Source of the DNA: Planotetraspora silvatica
GTDB taxonomy: Bacteria; Actinomycetota; Actinomycetes; Streptosporangiales; Streptosporangiaceae
Assembly: GCF_016863315.1 (NCBI RefSeq)
Contig: NZ_BOOQ01000024.1
Span: forward strand, 124,001 to 188,000
Direction: 5' to 3'
Length of the DNA: 64,000 bases
Shown: one piece after another, positions 51,767-60,796 of the stretch
Layout of the letters: each line of letters opens with the position of its first letter
How positions within the stretch are numbered: position 1 is the stretch's first letter
Notes under the pieces: generated by a model
What the model was told of the DNA's origin: nothing
The model's database searches: none
The model's input: only the letters and a program-made list of their open reading frames with translations
Program-made: the position numbers and the translations under genes

Positions 51767-52969
51767 ATGAGCACTCGGCACGAAGCCGGCAGGGCCGCGC
51801 ACCGCGTTCTGGTCCTGGGGGCGGGGTACGCGGGCATGGCCGCGGCGATCCAGCTCGCGGCGCGGGTCAAGCGGCGCGAGGACGTGCGGGTGACCCTGGT
51901 GAACCCGCAGGAGCGGTTCACCGAGCGGCTGCGGCTGCACCTCTCGGCGACCGGGCAGCAGGTCGCCGAGATGGACATCCCGGAGCTGCTGGAAGGCACG
52001 GGTGCGCAGTTCGCCCGTGGCTGGGTGACGGCGGTGGACCCGGACGCGAAGACCGTCCGGATCGACGACGACCGGGTGTTGCACTACGACACGCTGGTGT
52101 ACGGGCTGGGCAGCTTGGCCGACACGGCGGCGGTGCCGGGCGTGGAGGATCACGCCTACAACCTCGACAGCGTCCAGGACGCCGAGGTGCTGGCCGACCG
52201 GTTGGCCCGGCTCGGCCGCGGCACGGTCGTGGTCGGCGGCAGCGGGCTGACCGGCGTCGAGTCGGCCGCGGAGATCGCCGAGCGGCACCCGGAGCTGAAC
52301 GTCGTGCTGCTGGGACGGCGGGAACCCGGTGCGGCCATGACCCCGAAGGCCAAGGCGTACCTGCAGGCCGCGCTCGAACGCCTGAACGTCCACGTGCGCG
52401 GCGGGATCGAGGTGGTGAAGGTGCTGCCCGGCTCGGTCGAGCTGGCGGGCGGGGAGAGCATCGCCGCCGATGTCGTCCTGTGGACGAGCGGCACGCGGGT
52501 GTCGCCGCTGGCGGCCGCCGCGGGTCTGACCGTCGACGAGCGCGGCCGCATCGTCACCGACGCCGCGCTCCGGTCGGTGTCACACCCGGACGTGTACGCC
52601 GTGGGCGACGCGGCCGCGATCCGCCAGGGCTACGGCGTCATGCACGGCACCTGCCAGGGCGGCATGCCGACCGGGGTGCACGCCGCCGTGTCGATCTTCC
52701 GCACGCTGAACGGCAAGCAGCCCAAGCCGTTCCGCTTCGGCTATTACCACACGCCGGTGAGCCTGGGACGGCATGACGCGGTCGTTCAGTTCACCCACCC
52801 CGACGACAGCCCGCGGCGGGTGCATCTGACCGGCCGTATCGCGGCACGGTATAAGGAGACGGTGACCGCCTCCCCCTGGCCGACTTACGGCCGCATGAAG
52901 AAGATGCCGGCCTCGGGCGCGTTCTGGCCCCGCGGCGGCCGCTTCACCCGTATCCGGGGCGTGCGGTGA
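51767..52969 (+). CDS. FAD-dependent NAD(P)H oxidoreductase (NDH-2-like)
   Basis: 400 residues. FAD-binding GAGYAGMAAAIQLA at the N-terminus, NAD-binding GGSGLTGVESAAEIAE near residue 155 and the second FAD motif DVYAVGDAAAI. It resembles type II NADH dehydrogenases and FAD-dependent pyridine reductases without a clear membrane helix. ATG 51767 has AGAGAGG upstream. Its stop overlaps the GTG of the ECF41 sigma gene; ECF41 factors are typically linked to such oxidoreductases. Confidence 0.87.
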   Translation: MSTRHEAGRAAHRVLVLGAGYAGMAAAIQLAARVKRREDVRVTLVNPQERFTERLRLHLSATGQQVAEMDIPELLEGTGAQFARGWVTAVDPDAKTVRIDDDRVLHYDTLVYGLGSLADTAAVPGVEDHAYNLDSVQDAEVLADRLARLGRGTVVVGGSGLTGVESAAEIAERHPELNVVLLGRREPGAAMTPKAKAYLQAALERLNVHVRGGIEVVKVLPGSVELAGGESIAADVVLWTSGTRVSPLAAAAGLTVDERGRIVTDAALRSVSHPDVYAVGDAAAIRQGYGVMHGTCQGGMPTGVHAAVSIFRTLNGKQPKPFRFGYYHTPVSLGRHDAVVQFTHPDDSPRRVHLTGRIAARYKETVTASPWPTYGRMKKMPASGAFWPRGGRFTRIRGVR

Positions 52970-53886
52970 CCCACGTGTCTCCGGACCACGACCAGCAGGT
53001 GTTCAACGAGCATCGCAACCTGCTCTTCTCCGTGGCCTACCGCATCCTCGGCAGCGCGGCCGATGCCGAGGACGCGGTCCAGGACGCCTGGATCAAATGG
53101 TCGGCCGCCGACCGTTCGCAGGTGACCGATCCCAAGGCGTACCTGGCGCGGATCGCGTCGAACCTGGCGCTCGAACGGCTGCGCTCGACCCGGCACCAGC
53201 GCGAGACCTACGTCGGGCCGTGGCTTCCGGAGCCCATTCTCACCAGCGGCGACACCGCCGACGACATCACCGGCGCCGAGTCCGTGTCGATGGCGATGCT
53301 GGTGGTGCTGGAGACCCTGAGCCCGCTCGAGCGCGCGGTGTTCGTGCTGAAGGAGATCTTCGACTTCGGCCATGCCGAGATCGCGGAGGCGGTCGGGCGT
53401 TCCGAGGTCGCGGTGCGCCAGGCCGCGCACCGCGCTCGCGAGCACGTGCGGGCCCGGCGGCCGCGCTTCACCGCGGACCGGTCGCGGCAGCGCGACGTCA
53501 CCAAGCGCTTCCTGGCGGCCGCGACCGGAGGGGACATCAACACCCTCATGGAACTGCTGTCTCCTGATGTCACGCTGTGGACCGACGGCGGCGGCAAGGT
53601 CCGCCAGGCCCTGCGTCCGATCATGGGCGCGCAAATGGTGGCCGCCTGGTTCGCCGCCATCGGCAAGGTCACCTACCAGGGCGTCGAGCCCGCCGACATG
53701 AACGCCGAACTGGTCGAGATCAACGGCGGCCCGGGCATGGTGTTCAGCGGCCCGGGTCGTGTGATCGCCACGGTCACCTTCGACTTCGACGCCGACGGCC
53801 GCATCATCGCCGTCCACAACGTCGCCAACCCCGACAAACTCCAGGCCGTCGCCGGCGGGACCACCCACGACGTCAGCACGCCCTGA
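52966..53886 (+). CDS. sigJ: ECF41-group sigma factor with SnoaL domain (SigJ-like)
   Basis: 306 residues. Region 2 (LLFSVAYRILGSAADAEDAVQDAWIKW), linker with WLPEP, region 4 (LSPLERAVFVLKEIFDFGHAEIAEAVGRSEVAVRQAAHRAREHV) and a SnoaL domain holding WTDGGGK and NPDKL, the ECF41 hallmarks. In this group the C-terminal domain replaces an anti-sigma factor. It is coupled to the flavoprotein gene (GTGA overlap). It is the only complete ECF41 factor here and so the best candidate to read the TGTCACA promoters at 7.5-10.2 kb. Confidence 0.9.
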   Translation: MTHVSPDHDQQVFNEHRNLLFSVAYRILGSAADAEDAVQDAWIKWSAADRSQVTDPKAYLARIASNLALERLRSTRHQRETYVGPWLPEPILTSGDTADDITGAESVSMAMLVVLETLSPLERAVFVLKEIFDFGHAEIAEAVGRSEVAVRQAAHRAREHVRARRPRFTADRSRQRDVTKRFLAAATGGDINTLMELLSPDVTLWTDGGGKVRQALRPIMGAQMVAAWFAAIGKVTYQGVEPADMNAELVEINGGPGMVFSGPGRVIATVTFDFDADGRIIAVHNVANPDKLQAVAGGTTHDVSTP

Positions 53887-53894
53887 GAGTGTCC

Positions 53895-54398
53895 CTACAG
53901 CGTTGGCGCGAAGTGGCTCCCGGCGGCCTCCCCGGACTCGGCCTGCTTCACATCGGACTGCTTCACATCGGCGAGAACGCGGTCGAGAAGCTCGCACAGC
54001 GTCTCGAGCTCGCCGGAATTGAGTCCGGCGAACCACGTGGCGACGGCGGCGTGGTCGCCGACGTTCCGCTCGCGCCAGTACTCCGTGTTGGCGGACGTGG
54101 TCATCAGCCTGCGGCGGCGCCGGTCGGCGGGGTCGGTGGCGATCTGGAGCATGCCCTTGCGCTCCAGGGACGCGACGAGCTGGGCGACGTTCTGGTGCGT
54201 GCTGCCGAGCACGGCCGCCGCCTCCTTCAGTGACGGTTCGCCGAGTGCGTCCACCACGGTCAGCAGCGCGGCCTGCTGGGTGGTGAGCCCGTCCCCGCGC
54301 AGCCGGTCGTCCATGAGATAACGCAGTCGCTGGGCGAGGGCGAGGACCGCTCGGAAGGCGTGCACGTGCGGCTCGGGGGCCTTGTACGGCTCAGACAT
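53895..54398 (-). CDS. MarR-family regulator
   Basis: 167 residues. Winged helix: GLTTQQAALLTVVDALGEPSLKEAAAVLGSTHQNVAQLVASLERKGML, wing DPADRRRRRLM. ATG 54398 is chosen; TTG 54404 lies inside the operator. The palindrome at 54406-54419 lies just upstream and covers the start of the divergent glycosyltransferase gene, so this protein probably represses both. Confidence 0.87.
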   Translation of the reverse strand: MSEPYKAPEPHVHAFRAVLALAQRLRYLMDDRLRGDGLTTQQAALLTVVDALGEPSLKEAAAVLGSTHQNVAQLVASLERKGMLQIATDPADRRRRRLMTTSANTEYWRERNVGDHAAVATWFAGLNSGELETLCELLDRVLADVKQSDVKQAESGEAAGSHFAPTL

Positions 54399-54405
54399 AG
54401 GCAAT

Positions 54406-54419
54406 ATATTACCTAATAT
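54406..54419. promoter_or_regulatory. MarR operator overlapping a start codon
   Basis: Perfect palindrome ATATTA-CC-TAATAT. Its right end is the first two bases of the glycosyltransferase ATG, and its left part overlaps TATATT (54405-54410), a -10 element for a leaderless transcript. Binding would block transcription of both divergent genes. Confidence 0.6.
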
Positions 54420-55536
54420 GATCGCCCTTGTCCCTCATTGCGGATACCTGTCGGAGACCTCGCGGATGCTGGACATCCACCACGCACTGCGCCGCCGCGG
54501 TGCCCAGGTCCGGATCGCCACCCATGGCGGCACGCACGAGAACCAGCTCCGCGTGCCGTACGACGTCATCGAACCGCGCATGGACCACGAACGCTGCGTC
54601 CGATTCGTCCAGAACGGTCTCGGGCTCGGCCCTCCTGACCAGAGCATGTACACCGATGACGAGCTGCGTGAGCACGCGCTGGCGGAAGCCGCGTACTTCC
54701 GGGAGCACGGCGTCACGGTCGCGGTCACCGGGATCGCGCTGAGCACGCTGCTGTCCACACGACTGGCCGGGATCAAGCTGGTGACCGAGCACGCGGGCTC
54801 CTGGGTGCCCCCCGTGCTCGACCCGAGGGTTCTGGAGCTCACCTGGTACTGCGACGGCTTCAACCGTGTGGCCGACGAGCTCGGCGTCCCCCGGATCCCC
54901 AGCCTGCCCGAGCTGTTGTGCGGAGACCTGACCCTGGTGCCCGAGGTGCCGCAGGTGCTCGGCATACCGGCAGACGAGCTGGGGGACGGGTTCCGATACA
55001 CCGGCCCGCTGTTCGCCCACCTCGACCTGCCCGTTCCCGACCGGGTGTCCGCGTTCCTCGACCTGCCCGGTCCGGTCGTCTACGTCGCGCTCACGTCCAC
55101 CTCACCCGACCTGATCAGGCGCATCGTCAGGCAGCTGCACACCCGGGTCCTGGTCGCGGGGACCGTACACGACCTGGCCGACCTGGCCGGAGACGACGTG
55201 CTCGTCGAGGGCGTGCTGCCCAGCCACCTGATCATGCCGAGGGTCGACCTCGCGATCACCACGGGCGGGCAGGGCAGCGTTCAGACCGCGATGGCGTCCG
55301 GGACCCCGCTCCTCGCGGTGCCGCTGCAGCCCGAGCAGCAGCACAACGTCGACCTGCTTCACCGGCTCGGGGCGGCCGAGGCGCTCGATCTCGACCAGGT
55401 CGGCCCGCAGGTCGACGAGATGCTCGGCAGCGGGTCGCATCGCGCGGCCGCGCGACGGATCCAGTCCTGGTATGACGAGGTCGACGGCCCGGATCGGGCC
55501 GCGGAGGCGATCATGGAGTTCGCGGCCGCACGATGA
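54418..55536 (+). CDS. GT1-family (UGT/MGT-like) glycosyltransferase
   Basis: 372 residues. GT-B fold; the N-terminus ALVPHCGYLSETSRMLDIHHALRRRG is the acceptor domain and ITTGGQGSVQTAMASGTPLLAVPLQPEQQHNVDLL near residue 280 is the nucleotide-sugar site with the conserved Gln and Glu-Gln. It may glycosylate macrolides or other small molecules, in line with a MarR-type drug response. It has no ribosome site; ATG 54418 is probably leaderless. Confidence 0.85.
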   Translation: MIALVPHCGYLSETSRMLDIHHALRRRGAQVRIATHGGTHENQLRVPYDVIEPRMDHERCVRFVQNGLGLGPPDQSMYTDDELREHALAEAAYFREHGVTVAVTGIALSTLLSTRLAGIKLVTEHAGSWVPPVLDPRVLELTWYCDGFNRVADELGVPRIPSLPELLCGDLTLVPEVPQVLGIPADELGDGFRYTGPLFAHLDLPVPDRVSAFLDLPGPVVYVALTSTSPDLIRRIVRQLHTRVLVAGTVHDLADLAGDDVLVEGVLPSHLIMPRVDLAITTGGQGSVQTAMASGTPLLAVPLQPEQQHNVDLLHRLGAAEALDLDQVGPQVDEMLGSGSHRAAARRIQSWYDEVDGPDRAAEAIMEFAAAR

Positions 55537-55680
55537 CGGCAGGCAGGGGGCAGGGGATGGCCGGCCGCCCCACGATCGGGAGACGGCGGCGAATTCCGGT
55601 GGCCTGGTCACGAGCGGACGGTTCGTACGTCAACGCCCGGCGGCAGGTTGATCACGAATGCGGAGCGGGGCGAACAACAC

Positions 55681-57141
55681 ATGATCTCGCCTCATCTCTC
55701 TGGCATGAGGAATTCGGCCCTGGCCTGGCTCGGTCACCCCCTGACCGTCATCGCCGTGGTGATCCTGCTGCTCAACGACCACGTTTTCAAGCCGCTGTGG
55801 CCGGGCCCGGTCACGGGCAAGCTCAGCGACCTCACCGGGTTGATCGTCGCCCCGCCCCTGCTCAACCTGTTCATCTGCCGCCCCCGCGTATCCATCCTGC
55901 TCACCGGCGCGGCCTTCACCCTGGTCAAGACCACCGCCGTCGGCGCCGTCCTCGCGTCGGAGGCCTGGACCCTCGCCTGGGGTCCCTCCCGGGTTCTGGC
56001 CGATCCCACCGACCTCATCGCCCTCCCCGCCCTGTACGCCGCCTGGTGGACCTGCAATCGCCCCGGCGCGCGAGCCGTACGGCTGGCACGGGCCGCGGTC
56101 CTGATTCCCGTCACCGTGCTGGCCGTGGCGGCGACCGGCCAGGCGGACATCTTCCGGCCGTACAGCGCCCATGCCGTCGACGTGGTCGACGGCATGATCG
56201 TCGTGTCGATCCGCGGTGGATCGTCGATGGGCCCGCGCGTGACGAGCTTCGCCTCCAGCGACGGCGGGAATTCGTGGTCGAGCTGGGCCGTCCCGGTGCC
56301 GTCCGATCCGAGGGCGTCGGCCTGCGTGCCCGGCCGGCCGGACCGCTGTTACCGGATCGTCCCCACCCGGCTCAAGGTCGAGGAGTCGAGGAATGGCCGG
56401 TGGGCGACGGCGTGGGAGGTGTCTCCCAGTGGACAGGACCGGCTGACGAGAGCTCACGCGACTGAGATCCCCGAGGACACCGAGGCCGTCGCGTCCTTGG
56501 GGATCGCGATCCAGAAGTTCTCCGGCGGATACGTCGTGGTCGTCGCCAACGGCGCGGACGGGATCGCCCTGCGGGACACGTCGGGTGCCTGGCGCCGGCT
56601 GGGCTGGGCGGAGGACGGGTTCGACTACTCGAGCGCGGTGCCGCTGACGGCACCGGGGAGATATGAGGACTCCGTTCCCATGGCGGCGCTGCTGGCAGCC
56701 CTCGCGGCGGGACTGGTGGCACTCGGATGCGATGTGCGAAGGTTCGGCTTCGCCGTGGCCGCGCTGACGCTGTGGGTGGGAGTCTGGTTGTTCTATACGG
56801 GGACGAACACGCCGATCCTGTTCAACCCGTTCGCCGTCCTCCTCGCCGTGGTGCTGGTCCCCGTCGGAGGGGTCTCCATGATGGTGAGCGCCGTGCGGGG
56901 CGGCATACGGATCCGGGCGTGGGCGATCAGCACGGCCACCGCGGCCGTCGCCTACTACGTGGTCATGATGCCCTTCTCCGCGTGGAGCGCCGGGTGGCTG
57001 GGGTACTACTCACTGGCGTCCGGGCTGTCGATCGCCCTGGGGATCGCGGTGGCCTCCGCGGGAGCCCTCGCGGTGATCAAGCTGAACACGCGGCGACCGG
57101 CGCCTCGCTTACAGCCACACGCCGATGACCCGGATCAGTGA
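55681..57141 (+). CDS. Multi-pass membrane protein with BNR-like extracytoplasmic domain
   Basis: 486 residues. N-terminal helices (GHPLTVIAVVILLLNDHVFKPLWPG, then GLIVAPPLLNLFI and further helices), a non-membrane segment at about 150-320 with the sialidase Asp-box-like SSDGGNSWSSW, and about five C-terminal helices. Asp boxes mark beta-propellers. The function is unknown. The start is uncertain: ATG 55681 or TTG 55648. Codon 477 is TTA. Confidence 0.7.
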   Translation: MISPHLSGMRNSALAWLGHPLTVIAVVILLLNDHVFKPLWPGPVTGKLSDLTGLIVAPPLLNLFICRPRVSILLTGAAFTLVKTTAVGAVLASEAWTLAWGPSRVLADPTDLIALPALYAAWWTCNRPGARAVRLARAAVLIPVTVLAVAATGQADIFRPYSAHAVDVVDGMIVVSIRGGSSMGPRVTSFASSDGGNSWSSWAVPVPSDPRASACVPGRPDRCYRIVPTRLKVEESRNGRWATAWEVSPSGQDRLTRAHATEIPEDTEAVASLGIAIQKFSGGYVVVVANGADGIALRDTSGAWRRLGWAEDGFDYSSAVPLTAPGRYEDSVPMAALLAALAAGLVALGCDVRRFGFAVAALTLWVGVWLFYTGTNTPILFNPFAVLLAVVLVPVGGVSMMVSAVRGGIRIRAWAISTATAAVAYYVVMMPFSAWSAGWLGYYSLASGLSIALGIAVASAGALAVIKLNTRRPAPRLQPHADDPDQ

Positions 57142-57159
57142 TCTATTACACGATGTGAT

Positions 57160-57249
57160 GTGAAGTACTACGCTTTGTCGCCCGACCTTCGCGCAGAGAT
57201 AGATCACCTGCTGTCCGAGCTCGAGTCCGTTCGCTGGGAGAACTCATGA
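57160..57249 (+). CDS. Possible 29-residue ORF coupled to the next gene
   Basis: GTG 57160 to TGA 57249 encodes KYYALSPDLRAEIDHLLSE and ten more residues, and its stop overlaps the next start (ATGA). TATTAC at 57144-57149 is a possible -10. There is no ribosome site. It may be a real small protein or a leader for the downstream gene. Confidence 0.35.
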   Translation: MKYYALSPDLRAEIDHLLSELESVRWENS

Positions 57250-58160
57250 CGGTGATGACGGGCCTGCTGGACGCCCTGGTCGACGACGCCGGGCTGTTTC
57301 CTCCGACCTCGCTCGACATGAGATCGGCGGTAGACCGTCATCGCGGTGACCTGGCCGCCGCCGCACCGATGCTGACCCACCGCCTCCTGTGCCCGGCGGC
57401 GCGCATCGGTGAGCTCATCGCGGAACTGTCGGCGGGCGATCGCCTGCGAGTCATCCTGATCGGAGGCGACGACCCGGCGAGGACACAGGACGCCATCGAC
57501 CAGGTCGTGAGCGACGGCCGGCTCACGCTCGCCGCTGTGGAATGGGCCGTGACCCCCCTGGCGCGACACCGACTCGGCGATGGCCCGCCCTCCAAGGAAC
57601 AACCCCGTGAGGGCTCACTCGGCGAGGCGCTCCAGGTCGCCCTCCATGCGCTGGACGCGTCACAGGCGGGTCCTCAGGTGCCGTTGTTCGCCGAGGCGGC
57701 GGACATCTCAGCCGCGCCGGCCATGACCGCGGCGCTGGCCGGACGCCCGGAGGCCGAGCGGCCGGTCGGACTGAAGTTGCGCTGCGGCGGTGTCCGGGCG
57801 GAGTTGTTCCCGGCCCCCGCCGACCTGGCCGCCGCGTTCGTCGTCGCGGCGCGCGCGGGCATCGCGGTGAAGGCGACCGCGGGCCTTCACCACGCGGTCC
57901 GCCATGTCGACCAGGCCACCGGGTTCACCCATTACGGGTTTCTCAATGTGCTGCTCGCCTCGGCGCAGGCTCAGCGAGGTAGGCCGGTGTCCGAAGTCGA
58001 GGCCGTCCTGCGGGATGACGACGCCGAGAGGCTGGCCACGCTGGCCCGGTCCTTCACGACTGAGGAGGTCCGGCTTGTGCGTGCCGGCTTCTTCTCCTAC
58101 GGGTCGTGTGACACCTCCCTCCCGGTGCGAGAGGCGGCAGGACTCGGCCTGTCCGTCTGA
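57246..58160 (+). CDS. Conserved hypothetical protein, possible barrel fold
   Basis: 304 residues. Alternating strands and helices with polar strand ends (RVILIGGDD, VGLKLRCGGVRAELFPAP, GIAVKATAGLHHAVRHVD, THYGFLNVLLASAQA) look like a TIM-type barrel. KLRCGG and KATAGLHH may mark an active or binding site. I do not recognise a characterised family. ATG 57246 has GGGAGAA upstream. It stands apart from the sugar ABC genes. Confidence 0.75.
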   Translation: MTVMTGLLDALVDDAGLFPPTSLDMRSAVDRHRGDLAAAAPMLTHRLLCPAARIGELIAELSAGDRLRVILIGGDDPARTQDAIDQVVSDGRLTLAAVEWAVTPLARHRLGDGPPSKEQPREGSLGEALQVALHALDASQAGPQVPLFAEAADISAAPAMTAALAGRPEAERPVGLKLRCGGVRAELFPAPADLAAAFVVAARAGIAVKATAGLHHAVRHVDQATGFTHYGFLNVLLASAQAQRGRPVSEVEAVLRDDDAERLATLARSFTTEEVRLVRAGFFSYGSCDTSLPVREAAGLGLSV

Positions 58161-58258
58161 GCCCGGCGTGGCGTGACCGAGCTCCCCATCCGGTGCCGGG
58201 AACCGCTCGGCCGCCGACCTCGCCGGTGGCGTCGGCCACCCTTGGCGGTGCCGGGGGC

Positions 58259-59455
58259 TCAACCGGTGCCGGCGACGAGCGGGTCTTCCAGGAGCCGTTC
58301 GAAGGCGAGTTCGGCGGCGCCCATCAGGGGGACGTCGTCGCCGAGCGCCGGGGTGCGCAACCGGATGTGGTCCCGGCAGCCGGGCAGCGCCATGGTGCTC
58401 AGCCGGTTGTGGACCTGGGCGGCGCCGGCGAGGTACAACTCGCGCAGCGTGCCGCCGAACACCACCATGTTCGGATTGAAGATGTTGACCAGGTTGACCA
58501 CGCCGAAACCGAGCCAGTCCGCGACGTGCCGGATGGCGGCCTCGGCCTCCCCGTCGCCGTCCAGCGCCGCGTGCATGACGGCGAGGACGGCGTCGCGACC
58601 GGTGGCACCCGCCCGCCCGGCGCGCTCGAGCAGAGCCTGCTCGCCGATCTCCGTTTCCCAGCAGCCCCGGGAACCGCACCCGCAGGCGCGGCCCTGCGGG
58701 TTGACGACCATGTGGCCGGCCTCCCCGCCGTAGCCGCCGTGCCCGGTCACCCGTCGGCCCCCGGCGATGATGCCACTGCCGACGCCCACGTCGCCGTGGA
58801 GGTAGATGACGTTGTCGTAGCCCGCCGCGGCGCCGCGGGTGTGCTCCACCAGGGCGCCGACATCGGCCGCGTTCGCGACGACGAGGGGGTGGTCGTGGCC
58901 GAGCGCGGAGCCGAGTGCCTCGCCAACTGTTCCGGCCACCCCGCCGACGGGCGAACTGATCCGCACCGCGCCGTCCGCGCCGCGCACCATGCCGGTGACG
59001 GCCACTCCACCGCCGACGCAGCGGGAGTCGGCGGGCGCGGCGCGCTGCATGTCCCGCACGAAGCCGGCCAGCGTGCCGACGGTCTCGAAGATCCGCAGCC
59101 CGGGTGGGCGATCCGCGGCGCGACTGTCCAGGATCTTCCCGCCGAGGCCGACCCGTGCGGCCCGTAGCCGGTCCACCTCGATGCTCATCGCGTACGCGTG
59201 CACGCGGGACGACCGGGGCCGGACGACCAGTGACGGCCGACCGGCACGGCCGGTCTTGCGGGGAATCTCCTCGCTGACCAGATCGGCGGTGGTCAGGTCG
59301 GCGGTGAGGGCGCCGATGGTGCTGCGGTTGAGCCCGAGCCGGTCGGTCAGTTCGGCCCGGGACGTGGCGCCGTGGATGTGCACGTACCGGAGTAGCGCGC
59401 CCAGGTTCCGCCGGCGGACCTCCTCCTGGCTGGGGGCGGCGATCGTCAGCGCCAT
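58259..59455 (-). CDS. ROK-family transcriptional repressor (NagC/XylR type)
   Basis: 398 residues. N-terminal winged helix (RRNLGALLRYVHIHGATSRAELTDRLGLNRSTIGALTADL) and a ROK sugar-kinase-like domain with GGYGGEAGHM and the zinc motif CGCGSRGCWE. It lies directly after the sugar ABC operon on the same strand, separated by a terminator, and probably represses it until a sugar or sugar phosphate binds. Confidence 0.9.
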   Translation of the reverse strand: MALTIAAPSQEEVRRRNLGALLRYVHIHGATSRAELTDRLGLNRSTIGALTADLTTADLVSEEIPRKTGRAGRPSLVVRPRSSRVHAYAMSIEVDRLRAARVGLGGKILDSRAADRPPGLRIFETVGTLAGFVRDMQRAAPADSRCVGGGVAVTGMVRGADGAVRISSPVGGVAGTVGEALGSALGHDHPLVVANAADVGALVEHTRGAAAGYDNVIYLHGDVGVGSGIIAGGRRVTGHGGYGGEAGHMVVNPQGRACGCGSRGCWETEIGEQALLERAGRAGATGRDAVLAVMHAALDGDGEAEAAIRHVADWLGFGVVNLVNIFNPNMVVFGGTLRELYLAGAAQVHNRLSTMALPGCRDHIRLRTPALGDDVPLMGAAELAFERLLEDPLVAGTG

Positions 59456-59550
59456 GCCGCGCCCTCGCCGGTGCTACGTCGCCCTTGATGTGAAATCGCG
59501 GTCACGGGAGAGGTCCCTTTTCCGATCGGGCAACGCCGTTAGACGACAAT

Positions 59551-59577
59551 GTGGGTCCCCGTCGTCCGGGGACCCAC
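59551..59577. terminator. Terminator of the sugar ABC operon
   Basis: GTGGGTCCCC-N7-GGGGACCCAC, a perfect 10-bp stem 27 bases past the stop of the substrate-binding protein gene. Confidence 0.65.
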
Positions 59578-59604
59578 GATTTGCCTGACTTCAGCCGAGC
59601 GCTG

Positions 59605-60717
59605 CTACTTCGTGAGCGGGGCCAGGTTGGGGTCGTTGGCGTACGCCTCGACGACGTTGTCCTTGGTCACGATCATCGGGGGGAGCAGGAACGACGGGAC
59701 GACCTTCACCCCGTTGTTGTACGACTTGGTGTCGTTGACCTCGGGGGTCTTGCCGGCCTGCAGGTCCTTGACCATCTGGATGGTCTGCGCGACCAGGTTG
59801 CGGGTGTCCTTGTTGATCGTGGAGTACTGCTCACCGGCGACGATCGACTTGACCGACTCCACCTCGGAGTCCTGGCCGGTCACGATCGGCAGCGGCTTGC
59901 CCGCACCCTTGACCGACGTGATGATGGCGCGGGCCAGCGTGTCGTTGGGGGAGAGCACGCCGTCCAGGGTCTTGCTGCTGTAGGTGGAGGTCAGCAGCGA
60001 GTCCATCCGCCGCTGGGCGTTCTCGGCCTTCCAGCCGTCGGTGGCGGTCTGCTTGATGTCGGTCTGGCCGGAGCCGACCACCACGTCGCCCGAGTCGATC
60101 TTCGGCTTCAGCACGCTCATCGCGCCGTCGAAGAAGACCGCCGAGTTGTTGTCGTCCGACGATCCGGAGAACAGCTCGATGGTGTACGGGCCCTTCGCCT
60201 TCTTCTTCGCCATGCCGTCGAGCAGGGCCTGGCCCTGGAGCTCGCCGACCTTGAAGTTGTCGTACGCGACGTAGTAGTCGACGCCCTGGGTGTTCTTGAT
60301 GAGACGGTCGTAGGCGATGACCGTCGCGCCGGCCTGCTTGGCGGCCTCGACCTGGGTGCTCAGCTGCGCGGCGTCGGTCGCGCCGATGACGATGACCTTG
60401 GCGCCCTTGGTGGTCATGGCGGAGATCTGCGCCTGCTGGTCGGCGACGGTCGTGGAGGAGCCGGCGTACTGCACGTCGGACTGGAAGCCGGCGTCCTTCA
60501 GGCCGTTGGTGAACAGGTCACCGGCCAGGACCCAGTTCTCCGAGGTCTTCGCCGGCAGGGCGACGCCGATCAGCGAGTTGGCCGGGAAGCCCTTGGCGGC
60601 CTCGGTCGAACCGCTGGTGGCGGTGGCGTCGCCGCCCGTACGCTCGGAGGAGCAGGCGGTGAGCGACAGCAGCGCGATCGCGCCGGCCGCCACGCCCCTG
60701 ACGAGGATATTGCGCAT
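59605..60717 (-). CDS. chvE: Sugar ABC transporter substrate-binding lipoprotein (ChvE-like)
   Basis: 370 residues. Lipobox LSLTAC with Cys near residue 22, then a periplasmic-binding fold of the ribose/galactose class: LIGVALPAKTSENWVLAG, GAKVIVIGATDAAQL, VIAYDRLI and GVLSPNDTLARAI, closest to ChvE-type multiple-sugar binders. Last gene of the ATPase-permease-binding protein operon. ATG 60717 has GAAGGG upstream. Confidence 0.9.
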   Translation of the reverse strand: MRNILVRGVAAGAIALLSLTACSSERTGGDATATSGSTEAAKGFPANSLIGVALPAKTSENWVLAGDLFTNGLKDAGFQSDVQYAGSSTTVADQQAQISAMTTKGAKVIVIGATDAAQLSTQVEAAKQAGATVIAYDRLIKNTQGVDYYVAYDNFKVGELQGQALLDGMAKKKAKGPYTIELFSGSSDDNNSAVFFDGAMSVLKPKIDSGDVVVGSGQTDIKQTATDGWKAENAQRRMDSLLTSTYSSKTLDGVLSPNDTLARAIITSVKGAGKPLPIVTGQDSEVESVKSIVAGEQYSTINKDTRNLVAQTIQMVKDLQAGKTPEVNDTKSYNNGVKVVPSFLLPPMIVTKDNVVEAYANDPNLAPLTK

Positions 60718-60773
60718 TTCAGATGCCCTTCTTCGATGGAGGACGGGGCGGAGGCTCCGTCCGTGAGGAAGAA

Positions 60774-60796
60774 CGGTGGCCGTCAGCCGGCCACCG
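60774..60796. other. Hairpin spanning the permease stop codon
   Basis: CGGTGGCCG-TCAGC-CGGCCACCG, a perfect 9-bp stem whose loop contains part of the permease stop codon (60783-60785). It may protect or attenuate the mRNA upstream of the binding-protein gene, which in such operons is needed in excess. Confidence 0.5.
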
